Below the pieces are notes generated by a model. The model had not been told where the DNA came from, did no database searches, and was given only the letters and a program-made list of their open reading frames with translations. Shown here one piece after another: positions 22,646 to 32,150 of a stretch of 64,000 bases of DNA (position 1 is the first letter of the stretch; each line of letters begins with the position of its first letter). The stretch is from NCBI RefSeq assembly GCF_040219335.1, contig NZ_JAVJSQ010000015.1, forward strand, positions 186,001-250,000, given 5' to 3'. Made by a program: the position numbers and the translations under genes. This DNA is from Gimesia sp. GTDB lineage: Bacteria > Planctomycetota > Planctomycetia > Planctomycetales > Planctomycetaceae.

Positions 22646-24127
22646 TTACTCGGTGGTTTCTGAATCTGCAGGCTCAGTCGCCGGGAAGAAGCGACTGGTG
22701 GCAATTCCCACTACGAAGACGGTCGTGGCTCCGATGAGCGTGTACCAGGGCCAGGCGACGGTGCCCTTGATGATGAAGGCGACATAGAGCACGGTGGCCA
22801 GACCGACGAGAAAGCCGAGCAGGGCTGAAGCCTGCGAGGCCCGCTGACTGAACGTGGCCAGGAAAAAGATCCCGAGGATCAGGCCCGTTGAGATGCCGGC
22901 GATGGCCAGTACGTTTCCGACGACGCTGCTTTCAATCGACTGGCTGGCGATCCCCACGAAGATCTGCGCGAGACCGAAGAGAACCGTAAAGACACGACTG
23001 AGGGCGACCAGCTCGGACTGCTGTTTTTTCTTCGAGGTCAGCGGTAAGTAAAAGTCGTTGACCAGGGCACTGGTGGTTGAGCTGAGGGAACTGGAGAGGG
23101 TCGACATCGCGGCTGCGAAGACGGCGGCCAGCGTGAGCCCTTTAATCCCCTTGGGCAGGTTGTCAATGATGAAGGTGGCGAACACTTCGTCGGGCTTTTC
23201 GAAGGGCGTGGCTGGCGGAAAACTCTGGTAGAAGGCCGCCAGACCAATGCCGAGGAGCAGGAACAGGGCGAACTGTAAGAAGACCACGAAGCCACTGAAG
23301 CCGAGCGCCCGGGCCGCATCGCGCTGATTGCGTGCACCGAGGTACCGCTGGATCATCAACTGGTCGGCACCATGGGTGGCCATGGAGAGGAACATGCCCC
23401 CGACCAGACCGGCCCAGAACGTATAAGTCTGAGAGAGGTCCCACTGGAAATCGAACATGGTCCATTTGTGATTCGCCACGGCGAACTGCTGATAGTCGGT
23501 CCATCCCCCGGGGAGTGCCTCGAGAATGATATAGAACGCGAACAGCGCGCCGGCGATATAGATTACGAATTGCAGGCAGTCGTTCCAGACCACCGATTTC
23601 ATCCCCCCCAGACAGGTATAAATGATTGTGCCGATGCCGATGACAACCACGCAGGCAGAGAGCGGAATGCCGACCACTTTCTCCAGCACGAGCGCGGTCA
23701 GATACAGGCGGAGTCCATCTGCGAGGGTACGCATCACGATAAAGGTCAGCGAGGCCAGGCGTTCGGTTTTGCCGCCGAACCGTTTTTTGAAGACTTCGTA
23801 AGCGGAAAAGATTTCACCCCGGAAATAGAGGGGAAGCAGAAACAGGATCACCAGGAAGCGTCCCACAATATAACCCAGGGGAAGCTGCAGAAACTGGAGG
23901 TTACCGTCCGGCTGATAAGCGATGCCGGGGACACTCAGGAAGGTGACGGTGCTGGTCTCTGTGGCCACGATGGAGCCGAGGATGGCCCACCACGGTAGCG
24001 TTTTTCCACCGAGCAGATAGTCGGACAGATCTTTCTGTTTGCCGCCCACCCAGGATCCGAACCAGACAACGCCTGCCAGGTAGAGTCCCAGAATGATCAG
24101 ATCGATATTTCCGATGGCGATGTTCAC
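22646..24127 (-). CDS. Sodium:solute symporter (SSS family)
   Basis: About 493 residues with some 13 transmembrane helices. Typical SSS features are LIILGLYLAGVVWFGSW at the N-terminus, SDYLLGGKTLPWWAILGSIVATE and ATETSTVTFLSVPG in helices 1-2, and the GADQLMIQRYLGARNQRDA signature region. It imports a sugar or related solute with sodium. I choose the GTG at 24127, which gives the family's usual length and leaves a 167-bp divergent promoter region before murQ. A longer frame up to 24550 would overlap murQ. Neighbours suggest an amino-sugar or peptidoglycan-derived substrate. Confidence 0.88.
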   Translation of the reverse strand: MNIAIGNIDLIILGLYLAGVVWFGSWVGGKQKDLSDYLLGGKTLPWWAILGSIVATETSTVTFLSVPGIAYQPDGNLQFLQLPLGYIVGRFLVILFLLPLYFRGEIFSAYEVFKKRFGGKTERLASLTFIVMRTLADGLRLYLTALVLEKVVGIPLSACVVVIGIGTIIYTCLGGMKSVVWNDCLQFVIYIAGALFAFYIILEALPGGWTDYQQFAVANHKWTMFDFQWDLSQTYTFWAGLVGGMFLSMATHGADQLMIQRYLGARNQRDAARALGFSGFVVFLQFALFLLLGIGLAAFYQSFPPATPFEKPDEVFATFIIDNLPKGIKGLTLAAVFAAAMSTLSSSLSSTTSALVNDFYLPLTSKKKQQSELVALSRVFTVLFGLAQIFVGIASQSIESSVVGNVLAIAGISTGLILGIFFLATFSQRASQASALLGFLVGLATVLYVAFIIKGTVAWPWYTLIGATTVFVVGIATSRFFPATEPADSETTE

Positions 24128-24294
24128 AGTGCAACCCGTTATATTGGAACGTGTGATGATTGGCAGAACGCGTGACAGGAACTTCAGGGGGCACAATTTC
24201 CAATTCCAGTGGAGTTTGGCGAAGTGCATCCTTTCGGGATTCAGAATCCCGGTTATCATAGTAGCTGTCCGCTTCCAATTCGAACAGGCAAAAG

Positions 24295-25194
24295 ATGATG
24301 TTAGAGCATTTAACGACCGAACAACGCAACCCGGCATCCGACAAGATTGATGCCATGAGCAGTCTGGAAATCGTGCAGCTGATGAATGCTGAAGATGCCG
24401 GCGTGGCTGCAGCCGTAGCCAAAGAATCGGAAACGATTGCAGCTGCCGTCGATCTGATTGCCGAGTCTTTTCGACGCGGAGGTCGACTGGTTTACATCGG
24501 CGCAGGGACGTCGGGGCGACTGGGTGTATTGGATGCCAGTGAGTGTCCACCCACGTTTAACAGTCCCCCCGAACAGGTGGTTGGCTTAATCGCGGGGGGG
24601 CGAACTGCGCTGACAAATGCCGTCGAAGGGGCCGAAGATCATTCAGAGTTCGCGATTGCCGATCTGCAGGAACTGGGCCTCAGTCAGGATGATGTCCTGG
24701 TTGGAATCGCCACCAGTGGTCGGACGCCGTATGTGATTGCCGCTTTGCAATACGCGCGAGAGCAGGGGGCCGCTGCCATCGCGTTTACCTGTAACCAGGA
24801 GAATCAGCTGGCGGATGTGGCCGATCTTACCATCTGTCCGGTGGTCGGTCCGGAAGTCGTTACCGGTTCCACGCGTCTCAAGGCGGGGACAGCAACCAAA
24901 ATGGTGTTGAACATGTTGACGACCGGGGCCATGGTGCGGATTGGTAAAACGTATGGCAATCTGATGGTCGATCTGCGGGCCACGAACAAGAAACTGATTG
25001 ACCGCTCCATTCGAATATTGATCGCGTTTACCGATCTTCCGCGTGACGAAGCCGAGACGGTACTGGAAGCCTGCCATGGCGAGTTGAAAACGGCGATCGT
25101 GAGCGTGAAGCGGAATGTGTCTCCCGAACGTGCAGAGGAGCTGCTCAAGCAGGCGGGCGGTCATCTGCGGCGGGTACTGGATGCAGCCGAGTGA
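24295..25194 (+). CDS. murQ: N-acetylmuramic acid 6-phosphate etherase
   Basis: 299 residues, full family length. Shows the N-terminal TEQRNPASDKID, the SIS-domain segment YIGAGTSGRLGVLD, the hallmark ASECPPTFN with the catalytic Glu, and GIATSGRTPYVI. MurQ cleaves the lactyl ether of MurNAc-6-phosphate to give GlcNAc-6-phosphate and D-lactate in cell-wall sugar recycling. It is followed 49 bp later by a BadF-type amino-sugar kinase and is divergent from an SSS transporter, a coherent uptake, phosphorylation and cleavage set. Confidence 0.95.
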   Translation: MMLEHLTTEQRNPASDKIDAMSSLEIVQLMNAEDAGVAAAVAKESETIAAAVDLIAESFRRGGRLVYIGAGTSGRLGVLDASECPPTFNSPPEQVVGLIAGGRTALTNAVEGAEDHSEFAIADLQELGLSQDDVLVGIATSGRTPYVIAALQYAREQGAAAIAFTCNQENQLADVADLTICPVVGPEVVTGSTRLKAGTATKMVLNMLTTGAMVRIGKTYGNLMVDLRATNKKLIDRSIRILIAFTDLPRDEAETVLEACHGELKTAIVSVKRNVSPERAEELLKQAGGHLRRVLDAAE

Positions 25195-25243
25195 AGTTGA
25201 GTCCGTCGCTGGCAGGGCAAATCCCCTCTGAGGAATTCACGGT

Positions 25244-26194
25244 ATGACCGGATTACAGTCCCGACAACTGGTACTGGGCATCGACGGTGGTGGCACCAAA
25301 ACCGCGGCAACTCTGGCTGTGGTGACTGACGCACAGGACTTTCACGTTGTTGGACGCGGAACGGCAGGAGCTTCTAATCTGAATGCGGTGGGCCTGGATG
25401 CGGCTGCTGTTGAATTGCAACGGGCAGTCGAGCTAGCCTTTCAGTCTGCTGGTGCAGAACCGCACACGGTGTCTGTACTCTGTATGGGCATGGCGGGAGC
25501 GGGACGACCAGCCGAGCAGCATGCCTGGACGGAATGGGCGGTGCAGAACCGGATCGCAGAGGAAGTGGTCGTGGTCACCGATGCCGAGACGGTATTGGCA
25601 GCGGGAACTCCGGCAGGGACCGGAGTGGCATTGATTGCGGGAACCGGTTCGCTGGCTTTCGGGAAAGGGGCCGACGGTACTCAGACGCGCGCCGGGGGAT
25701 GGGGATATCTGTTGGGGGATGAAGGGAGTGGCTATCAACTGGCGATCGCGGCGATCAAGGCGATCCTGCGGGCGGTTGACGGACGGGGGCCGGAGACGGT
25801 TCTGCAGTCCCGTTTTCTCAAGGCCTTGAATTTGAATGCTCCCGAAGAGCTGATCGGTTATCTCTACCAGGACCCGGGAGACCGCGGTCGGATCGCCCGG
25901 CTGTCAGGTCTTGTGTTTGAAGCCGCTATGGATGAGGATGAGGTGGCCCGTTCGATTGTGGATCAGGGCGCGCAGGAACTGTCTGAGCTGGTACTGGCGG
26001 TGGCGCAACGGTTGCATTTCAAAGCAGACGCGTATGCGCTGGCGCTGACCGGTGGGATTTTGCTGCATCAACGCGATTACCGGGTCTCTCTGCTCGAACG
26101 TCTGGCAGAGCAGCAACTGGCTCCCGCGACCATCGAGTGCGTTGAAGATCCGAGCCTGGGGGCCGTGCGGATTGCCGTCCGCCTGCTGGGATAA
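25244..26194 (+). CDS. BadF/BadG-family kinase, N-acetylglucosamine kinase-like
   Basis: 316 residues. The ASKHA ATPase fold is shown by LGIDGGGTKTAA (phosphate-1), CMGMAGAGRP, VVVTDAETVLAAG with the catalytic Asp, LIAGTGSLAFG (phosphate-2) and a late ALTGGILLH (adenosine motif). Members phosphorylate GlcNAc or related amino sugars. Placement after murQ suggests MurNAc or GlcNAc as substrate. GAGGAATTCACGGT before the ATG contains the ribosome binding site. Confidence 0.85.
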   Translation: MTGLQSRQLVLGIDGGGTKTAATLAVVTDAQDFHVVGRGTAGASNLNAVGLDAAAVELQRAVELAFQSAGAEPHTVSVLCMGMAGAGRPAEQHAWTEWAVQNRIAEEVVVVTDAETVLAAGTPAGTGVALIAGTGSLAFGKGADGTQTRAGGWGYLLGDEGSGYQLAIAAIKAILRAVDGRGPETVLQSRFLKALNLNAPEELIGYLYQDPGDRGRIARLSGLVFEAAMDEDEVARSIVDQGAQELSELVLAVAQRLHFKADAYALALTGGILLHQRDYRVSLLERLAEQQLAPATIECVEDPSLGAVRIAVRLLG

Positions 26195-26209
26195 TTCGTA
26201 TGGCTCTGG

Positions 26210-27025
26210 CTAAGCTTCCGGGAACTGATCGGGGATCTGCAGCTGTTTTACCGAGTAGGGGGAGCACTGCTGTTTCCAGCCGCCGTCGATGGTGACGGAG
26301 GTTCCGGTGAGATAGCTGGCGTCTTCTCCGGCCAGCATGACAATGCTGTGGGCGATTTCCCGCGGATGTGCCCAGCGTCTCAAAGGAATCATGTCTTCGG
26401 AAGCCTGGCGGATTTTCGTGGCGGTGGCCTGCTGGTCAACGGCGATATCCTGTCCCATCGCGGTGTCGATCGCGCCGGGATTGACGCTGAGCACCCGGAT
26501 GCCTGCAGGCCCATAGAGTGTGGCCAGTTCGTAGGTCAACGAATCGAGGGCCCCTTTGGCTGCGACGTAAGCCGGGCTGATCCCGGCTGCCATCTGAGAC
26601 TGGATGCTGGAGACGTTGATAATCACTCCCTGTCCGCGGGCTTCCATGTGCGCTGCACACCATCGTGAGAGAAACGCGGGGGCGGTCAGGCAGACGCGCA
26701 GGGTCTGTTCCCAGCTGGCGAGTTCAATCTTCCGCATGGTGGTGATTTCCCGCCAGGCAGCATTATTGACCAGGACATCGATGCGTCCCCAGGCGGAGAT
26801 ACATTGTTCGACGGCAGACTCTGCATACTCCAGATCTGCGAGGTCACCGGTGCAGATGATATATTGACGGCCTGCGTCCTCGATGCGTTTGGTGATGGGG
26901 TTGAGGTCTTCCGAGGGGAGGGCGAGCAGAACGCAGTCATAGCCCCGTTCGGCGAAGCGGACGGCGGTCTCACCGCCGATGCCTCCCGCGGCTCCTGTGA
27001 TCATGGCAACCGGTTGCGGGTTCAT
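26210..27025 (-). CDS. Short-chain dehydrogenase/reductase
   Basis: 271 residues of classical SDR type: ITGAAGGIGGETA (TGxxxGIG, cofactor binding) at about 9-21, VNNAAW, catalytic S in INVSSIQSQ, and the YxxxK pair in SPAYVAAKGAL, ending with the GTSVTIDGGW dimerisation segment. It uses NAD(P)H; substrate unknown (3-oxoacyl-ACP reductase-like annotation would be generic). It converges on the kinase gene with a 15-bp gap. Confidence 0.9.
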   Translation of the reverse strand: MNPQPVAMITGAAGGIGGETAVRFAERGYDCVLLALPSEDLNPITKRIEDAGRQYIICTGDLADLEYAESAVEQCISAWGRIDVLVNNAAWREITTMRKIELASWEQTLRVCLTAPAFLSRWCAAHMEARGQGVIINVSSIQSQMAAGISPAYVAAKGALDSLTYELATLYGPAGIRVLSVNPGAIDTAMGQDIAVDQQATATKIRQASEDMIPLRRWAHPREIAHSIVMLAGEDASYLTGTSVTIDGGWKQQCSPYSVKQLQIPDQFPEA

Positions 27026-27086
27026 GGCGAGTTCCTTTACGTCTTTGGTTTGGATGGCTGAGGTTTCAAATCGCTAATGAAGTGGT

Positions 27087-28001
27087 TCAACTGGCGCTGT
27101 GATCGGTTTCGAGGATTACCACCAGCCATTCGTTCTGCTTCACATAGGGGAGCGTGCGGATTCCCAGAACCACGCCTGTCTGACTGGCTTTGATGCTGGT
27201 GACTTCATCTCCCAGCGGCGAGCAGATAGTTCCCAGTGTGTCTCCTGCCTGAACGGTATCCATTAACTGGATCGCTGGTTCAAAAAAGCCTGACACGGGG
27301 GCACTGTTATGCAGTTGCAGGTGGCCACTCTGATCGCGGTTGTCTTCGATCTCGTACTGGATTGGCTGATCGGGAACGGGTTCGTTCCGCATGCCGAGGG
27401 CAGACATCACTTGTAGACAGCCTGTGGCATAACCGGAGACGGCGGTGGTGTTGCACTGGCTGCCACCGCCCCATTCGGCGTAGATCGCAGGCACATTCGC
27501 GTCGCGGGCGGCAGACAGGGAGCGTCCTTCCAGCGTGGCGGTTGTGCCCCAGACAACGGGGAGTCCGAAAGCGCGGGCCATCGTACGTTGCGTTTCCAGA
27601 ATGGCTGGATCGGAGTGCAGACAGTAGCCGGAGAAGGGGGCCAGGTCAGAAATCACGCCTCCCGTGTGCAGGTCGATCAGATAATCGGCTGACTGAATCA
27701 GCTGCGTGGCCTGATGGGCTATCTGTTCGGTGATGGAACCGTCGGGTGTGCCGGGAAAGGTGCGGGCCAGGTCCAGTTCATCCGGACCACAGCGCTGACA
27801 GCGTTCGTAAGCGGGTTGATTCAGTACCGGCACGAGCGTGACTTTGCCGCTGAATTCTGCGGGTTTGAGCAGCGTGATCAGTTTGCGAATGGCGGCCATG
27901 GGTTCGTATTCATCGCCGTGTACGCCGCCGAGGATCAGCAGATGCGGTCCGGGTTGCTGGCCTGTGGTGACAGTCGATTCAATGGGGGGCAAACTCGACA
28001 T
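27087..28001 (-). CDS. Succinylglutamate desuccinylase/aspartoacylase-family zinc hydrolase
   Basis: About 304 residues from the ATG at 28001; a longer frame to 28157 would overlap the upstream gene. Metal-binding GGVHGDEYEP (His, Glu) lies at about 23-32 and DLHTGG (His) near 110, as in M14-like AstE/AspA/aspartoacylase proteins. The C-terminal beta domain (about 215-300) is biotinyl/lipoyl-like. It hydrolyses an amide bond of a small acylated substrate, not identifiable here. It is 46 bp downstream of the parvulin gene. Confidence 0.85.
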   Translation of the reverse strand: MSSLPPIESTVTTGQQPGPHLLILGGVHGDEYEPMAAIRKLITLLKPAEFSGKVTLVPVLNQPAYERCQRCGPDELDLARTFPGTPDGSITEQIAHQATQLIQSADYLIDLHTGGVISDLAPFSGYCLHSDPAILETQRTMARAFGLPVVWGTTATLEGRSLSAARDANVPAIYAEWGGGSQCNTTAVSGYATGCLQVMSALGMRNEPVPDQPIQYEIEDNRDQSGHLQLHNSAPVSGFFEPAIQLMDTVQAGDTLGTICSPLGDEVTSIKASQTGVVLGIRTLPYVKQNEWLVVILETDHSAS

Positions 28002-28047
28002 GGGGGTTACTTCAAGTGTGAGTGAGTTCGAGTGGTGAGCGCCAGGA

Positions 28048-28980
28048 TCAGGATTTTGTCTCAGTCTTCCATTCAATTTTAGCCGTGGACCGCAGTTTCT
28101 GCAGCGTCTGGTCGTAGAGTTCGCGGGAGAGCGTCTGAAAGAGTTCGCCGCGCACATCTTCCAGACTGAACTGGCCAGGGTGTTTCTTATTCAGCGTGAT
28201 GAGGTGCATGCCAAAGGGGGACTGGAAGGGTTCGCTGATTTCACCCTCTTTGAGAGGGAAGACCTGGCTGGTGAAGACCAGCGGCATTTTTCCTCGATAC
28301 GCGGAGGTGACTAGTTTGCCTCCCTCTGTTTTGCTGGGGGCCTGCGAATGCCGGGCGGCGGCTTCGGCGAAGCTCAGCTTGCCGGACTGGATCTGCTTCC
28401 GCAGATCCAGCAGTTTCTGTTTCGCTTGATCGATTTCAGTTGGGGACGCGACAGAAGAAAGTTTCAGAAGAATCTGACTGGCTTCGACGCGGGTGCCATC
28501 CAGCTCTTCACGATGAGCGTTGAAATAGGCCTGCATTTTTTCCGGCGTGATTTCCTGTCGGGCATAGAGATTCCAGGCCAGCGGCAGGGCAATCGCAGCG
28601 CGGAGCTTTTCGGGAGTGAAGCCCATTTTCGTGAGTACCTGCTGGGGATTATCGCCTTTCTTGCGGATGAAGTTCTCGACTTTGACGACACTTTCATCCA
28701 ACTGTTTCGGCGGGACTTCGATTTTCTGCGCTTTCAGAAATTCCTGGATCAGACGTTGATTGATCAGCTGCTCCAGCAGTTGCTGACGGAGAGCCGGCGG
28801 TGCATCGGTGATGCCACGTGAGAGCAGGGCAAATGAGAGGTCAGCCTCGGTCACCGTCTGGCCATTGACGGTCGCGAGCACCTCTTCGGCTGCTGCAGCG
28901 CGAAGCGGTTGTCCTGCAGAGAGGCCCAGGAGAGCCAGGCAGAGGAGATATGTGAAAGAGTGACGGCGCGGCGATGACAT
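28048..28980 (-). CDS. Secreted parvulin-type peptidyl-prolyl isomerase (SurA/PrsA-like)
   Basis: From ATG 28980 (AGGA upstream) there is a signal peptide (YLLCLALLGLSAGQPLRA). A SurA-N-like helical part (about 30-140) follows with LATVNGQTVTEADLSF, then a PPIC rotamase domain (about 155-260) with ASQILLKLSS, LSFAEAAARHSQAP, GGKLVTSAYRGKMP and PFGMHLITL. It should act as a chaperone or foldase for exported proteins in the periplasm-like compartment. About 310 residues, usual length. Confidence 0.88.
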   Translation of the reverse strand: MSSPRRHSFTYLLCLALLGLSAGQPLRAAAAEEVLATVNGQTVTEADLSFALLSRGITDAPPALRQQLLEQLINQRLIQEFLKAQKIEVPPKQLDESVVKVENFIRKKGDNPQQVLTKMGFTPEKLRAAIALPLAWNLYARQEITPEKMQAYFNAHREELDGTRVEASQILLKLSSVASPTEIDQAKQKLLDLRKQIQSGKLSFAEAAARHSQAPSKTEGGKLVTSAYRGKMPLVFTSQVFPLKEGEISEPFQSPFGMHLITLNKKHPGQFSLEDVRGELFQTLSRELYDQTLQKLRSTAKIEWKTETKS

Positions 28981-29269
28981 CGTAATTGCTTCCTGCAAAG
29001 GGCGAAACGAACTCAGATCGAAGAAGATTCCGGAAGGGAATCGCCTCAGTGAAACGAGTGTGGTGAGGATATTATTGCATTTTCGAACCACGCTGTCAGT
29101 GTGAATCGGGCGGCGAAAATAATGAAAATCAAAGTTGGACTCCTGCAGCAAACTGTCTAAAATCAGTTCAACCTGAAGCAGTACGGGATTTCTTTAAAGT
29201 TCCCAGACTGTTCGGGACACCCAATTCCATCTTCATTTCTATTATCACTCTTGAACAAGGGGCCCGCGC

Positions 29270-30166
29270 ATGTGGTCAATCCTGGCTCAGAAAACGTCGA
29301 CGGTTTCCGAAGATCCTGTGACAAAGGCAAATGAACTCTGGCATACGGTCAAAACATTTCTGGCGACCCAGGGGACTCAGTTTGCCATCAATGTGGTTGT
29401 GGCGCTGGCGATCTTTCTGGTGGGGAAATGGATTGCCAACATTTTGAGTCGGTTCTGTAATCGTCTGATGAAGCAGGCGAAGGTCGATGAAACGCTGGCC
29501 CGGTTTCTGTCGAATATCGTTTACTCGATTCTGCTGGTCATTGTCGTTCTGGCGGCGCTGTCGGAACTGGGGATTAACACGACCTCTCTGGCGGCGGTTC
29601 TGGCTGCAGCCGGTTTTGCGGTGGGGATGGCCTTCCAGGGAACGTTGAGTAATTTTTCATCGGGTGTGATGCTGATCCTGTTCAAGCCGTTTCGGGTGGG
29701 GGATTACATTGAAGCGGCCGGGACGGCGGGTGTGGTCGAGGAGATTCAGATCTTTACCACATCGATGCGCACCGGGGATAACATTGCGATTGTTGTGCCC
29801 AACAGTCATATCACGTCTGGCAACATTCGCAACTTCTCCATCAAGGAGAATCGCCGTATCGATCTGGTGATCGGGTGTGGCTATGACGATGACCTCAAAG
29901 CGGTCAAAGCCTTTCTGGAAGAAGTCGTGAACGGGGATTATCGGGTTCTGGCCGATCCTGCACCGGTGATTGCCGTCAATGAACTGGCTGACAGCAGTGT
30001 CAATTTCGTCGTGCGTCCCTGGGTTAAAAATGCCGACTACTGGGCCACCCGCTGGGATCTGACGGAACGGATCAAGCTCGGCTTCGATGAGCGTGGCTTT
30101 ACGATTCCTTATCCCAGCCGGGATGTGCATCTTTATAATGAGAGTGCCGTCAGCGCGGAATCGTGA
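29270..30166 (+). CDS. MscS-type mechanosensitive channel
   Basis: 298 residues. Three membrane helices (about 25-45, 65-90, 95-115), the pore helix TM3 with AAAGFAVGMAFQGTLSNFSSG, then the beta domain starting FKPFRVGDYIEAAGTAGVVEEI with TTSMRTGDN and VPNSHI. It releases solutes on hypo-osmotic shock at the inner membrane. A ribosome binding site (AAGGGG) lies upstream. Length equals that of E. coli MscS. Confidence 0.95.
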   Translation: MWSILAQKTSTVSEDPVTKANELWHTVKTFLATQGTQFAINVVVALAIFLVGKWIANILSRFCNRLMKQAKVDETLARFLSNIVYSILLVIVVLAALSELGINTTSLAAVLAAAGFAVGMAFQGTLSNFSSGVMLILFKPFRVGDYIEAAGTAGVVEEIQIFTTSMRTGDNIAIVVPNSHITSGNIRNFSIKENRRIDLVIGCGYDDDLKAVKAFLEEVVNGDYRVLADPAPVIAVNELADSSVNFVVRPWVKNADYWATRWDLTERIKLGFDERGFTIPYPSRDVHLYNESAVSAES

Positions 30167-30517
30167 GGCGATTGTGGTCATTCATCCGGGGGCTAAGCCA
30201 GCTGCAGAATTCGTTTTATTGATTTTGCGGCTGCCCCGGAAATCAGCCGGTTTTCTAAATCAGGTCCCACTGAAGTTCCGTGGTTGACGTAGTAAATCCG
30301 TGGTTCAGGAAATGCGGCTGAAAGCTGTCTTTCGCAGGGCCGTTTTCCGGCTTCAGTAACGAATTCGGGGGGGCTGGTCCGGTCGTAACGATTGTGGGTT
30401 TGTTATATGACTTGGATATCCACTTTTAATGGTTATCCCTCCACACTTCAGTTCAAACTGCATCTATAGTTAATTAACCTGATAATTGGTGGAATTACTT
30501 ACCTTTCTTCAATTTTT
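30167..30517. other. Intergenic, nothing recognised
   Basis: No credible gene. A GATAAT box at 30481-30486 could be the -10 of the RNA candidate that follows, but no matching -35 is seen. Confidence 0.4.
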
Positions 30518-30651
30518 CAAGTGTTGTTGAGCGCAACTCGTTAGTTCACAAATAATACCCGGTTGATCATGTGTGGTAGTTTTCAACTCAAGCAGGCCCG
30601 AGTTGTCTTCTATGTGGTCAGCCGGGTCTGTTTGTTCAGTTGCAACACTTG
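30518..30651 (+). ncRNA. 6S-RNA-like rod structure (candidate)
   Basis: Nested pairing in otherwise empty sequence. Closing stem: CAAGTGTTG (30518-30526) with CAACACTTG (30643-30651), then CAACT (30534-30538) with AGTTG (30638-30642). An asymmetric large internal loop (30539-30557 against 30627-30637) follows. Then CCCGGTTGATCA (30558-30569) pairs with TGGTCAGCCGGG (30615-30626), 12 pairs including two wobble pairs, and CAACTC (30584-30589) with GAGTTG (30600-30605) around a 10-base loop. Closing stem, central bubble and apical arm is the layout of 6S RNA. A weak hairpin (30664-30683) could end it. No homology search was possible. Confidence 0.4.
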
Positions 30652-30936
30652 GGACCCTTCCCTGAGTTTCATATCTGAGACTCTGTTTCGAAAAACCCGC
30701 AGATGAAAAAATGAATACCTTCTTTTTGGTTCGCGTTTGTAATTACGAAAAGATTCCGTATCATATAAAATTACTGCGGCAGGACGATTCAGAACCCTGC
30801 ATCAAGTGCTCTCCAGAATCGCCAGTCTGATCAGAGCCGGATCTCACTTATAGTAATGATTACCGAGTGAAATTTAGATTCATTTCGACGACCCGTCGTT
30901 GTACATTCCATTTCTTCCTTAATACGTAGAGTGACT

Positions 30937-32100
30937 ATGCAATCCCCACACCGACCGAGCTTGTTACGAAAAATGAACGTTCGTAAGGTTTTGGAAGTTA
31001 TCCAGAGCCAGGGAACATTAACTCGCGCTGATGTCATGCGTTGTTCTGGAATCAGTGCTCCTACTGTTTCCAAGGCGGTAAGTGCCCTGCTGGATGCGGG
31101 GTTGCTTGAGGAACGTGAGACAGCGGAATTTTCGGTGGGGCGTCCCGGTAAGCTGTTACAGTTACCTCGCTTCAGTGCCCAGGTGATTGGTGTGGTTCTG
31201 GACTGGGACTATTGTTCGATCGTGGCCTCCGGTCTGGATGGTTTTTTGCACGAAGAAAAGCTCGATCAGTTCAAAACCCCTTCATCGTATGAAGATCTGA
31301 TTAATATCATTTCCCAGAAAATCATGGACCTGGTTAAGAAGGAAGAAATTCCTGCCCTGGGTGTGGGAATCACCGTGCCCGGTCTGGTTAACAGCAATGA
31401 TGGTCGCATCTTCCTCGCGTCCAACCTGCACATTGTAGATGGTCAGGCACCGGCTGTGGATATTGCCGCGAAGACCAATCTGGAATGTATTCTGGTGCAG
31501 AAATCCACCTCGTTGTGTCTCTCTGAAAAAACCTACGGTGCCGGCCAGGATCTGGAAGACTTCATCAGCCTGGACGTGACATCCGGTTTCGGTATGGGTG
31601 CCTTTACCGGCGGCCAGCTGCTGGATGGTCAACATGGTCTGGCGGGAGAAATCGCTCACATCACCGTCGAACCCCAGGGAGGACGTGTCTGTGGTTGTGG
31701 TAACCAGGGCTGCCTGGAAACCGTCGCGACCGATATGGCATTGACTCATTATGTTTCGAAGCGGGTTGGTAAAGAACTCGACTTTGATGCAATCAAAGAA
31801 CTCGTGAAGCAGGGCGAGCTTGATATCACTCCGGAACTGGACCGTACGATTGAGTTCCTGGGAATCGGGGTGGCGGCTGCGATCAACATTTTCAATCCCT
31901 CAAATATCTTCATTTCCTCGCGGCTGTTTGATCTGCAGGACGATGTCTTCAGCAGAATGTGTGAACTGGCCAAGAATCGGGCTTTGAAACCTTCTTCCAG
32001 CTCCTGCGAGATTGAACGCTCAAAAGGGAATAAGTACCTGGGCGCTGTTGCCGGTATTATTAACCATCTGGCAAACGGTCTGGGACCGCGGCTGACCTAG
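30937..32100 (+). CDS. ROK-family transcriptional regulator
   Basis: N-terminal winged HTH (about 12-70: VLEVIQSQGTLTRADVMRCS, ISAPTVSKAVSALLDAGLLEE) followed by a ROK sugar-kinase-like domain. It has the Cys-rich zinc/ROK signature CGCGNQGCLET (about 245-255) and LGVGITVPG. NagC/XylR-like: senses a sugar or sugar phosphate and represses transcription. The ATG at 30937 is chosen; a GTG at 30931 would add two residues. The murQ block is nearby, but no operator was identified. Confidence 0.88.
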   Translation: MQSPHRPSLLRKMNVRKVLEVIQSQGTLTRADVMRCSGISAPTVSKAVSALLDAGLLEERETAEFSVGRPGKLLQLPRFSAQVIGVVLDWDYCSIVASGLDGFLHEEKLDQFKTPSSYEDLINIISQKIMDLVKKEEIPALGVGITVPGLVNSNDGRIFLASNLHIVDGQAPAVDIAAKTNLECILVQKSTSLCLSEKTYGAGQDLEDFISLDVTSGFGMGAFTGGQLLDGQHGLAGEIAHITVEPQGGRVCGCGNQGCLETVATDMALTHYVSKRVGKELDFDAIKELVKQGELDITPELDRTIEFLGIGVAAAINIFNPSNIFISSRLFDLQDDVFSRMCELAKNRALKPSSSSCEIERSKGNKYLGAVAGIINHLANGLGPRLT

Positions 32101-32150
32101 AGTTGAGTCAACCCGCTGCGGAAGGCGCTGATCAGGAAGGGAGCAGGGGT

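Noticed and set aside
24128-24550. N-terminal extension of the sodium symporter
   Set aside because: Would overlap murQ and adds a hydrophilic segment unlike the family; the GTG at 24127 gives the normal length.
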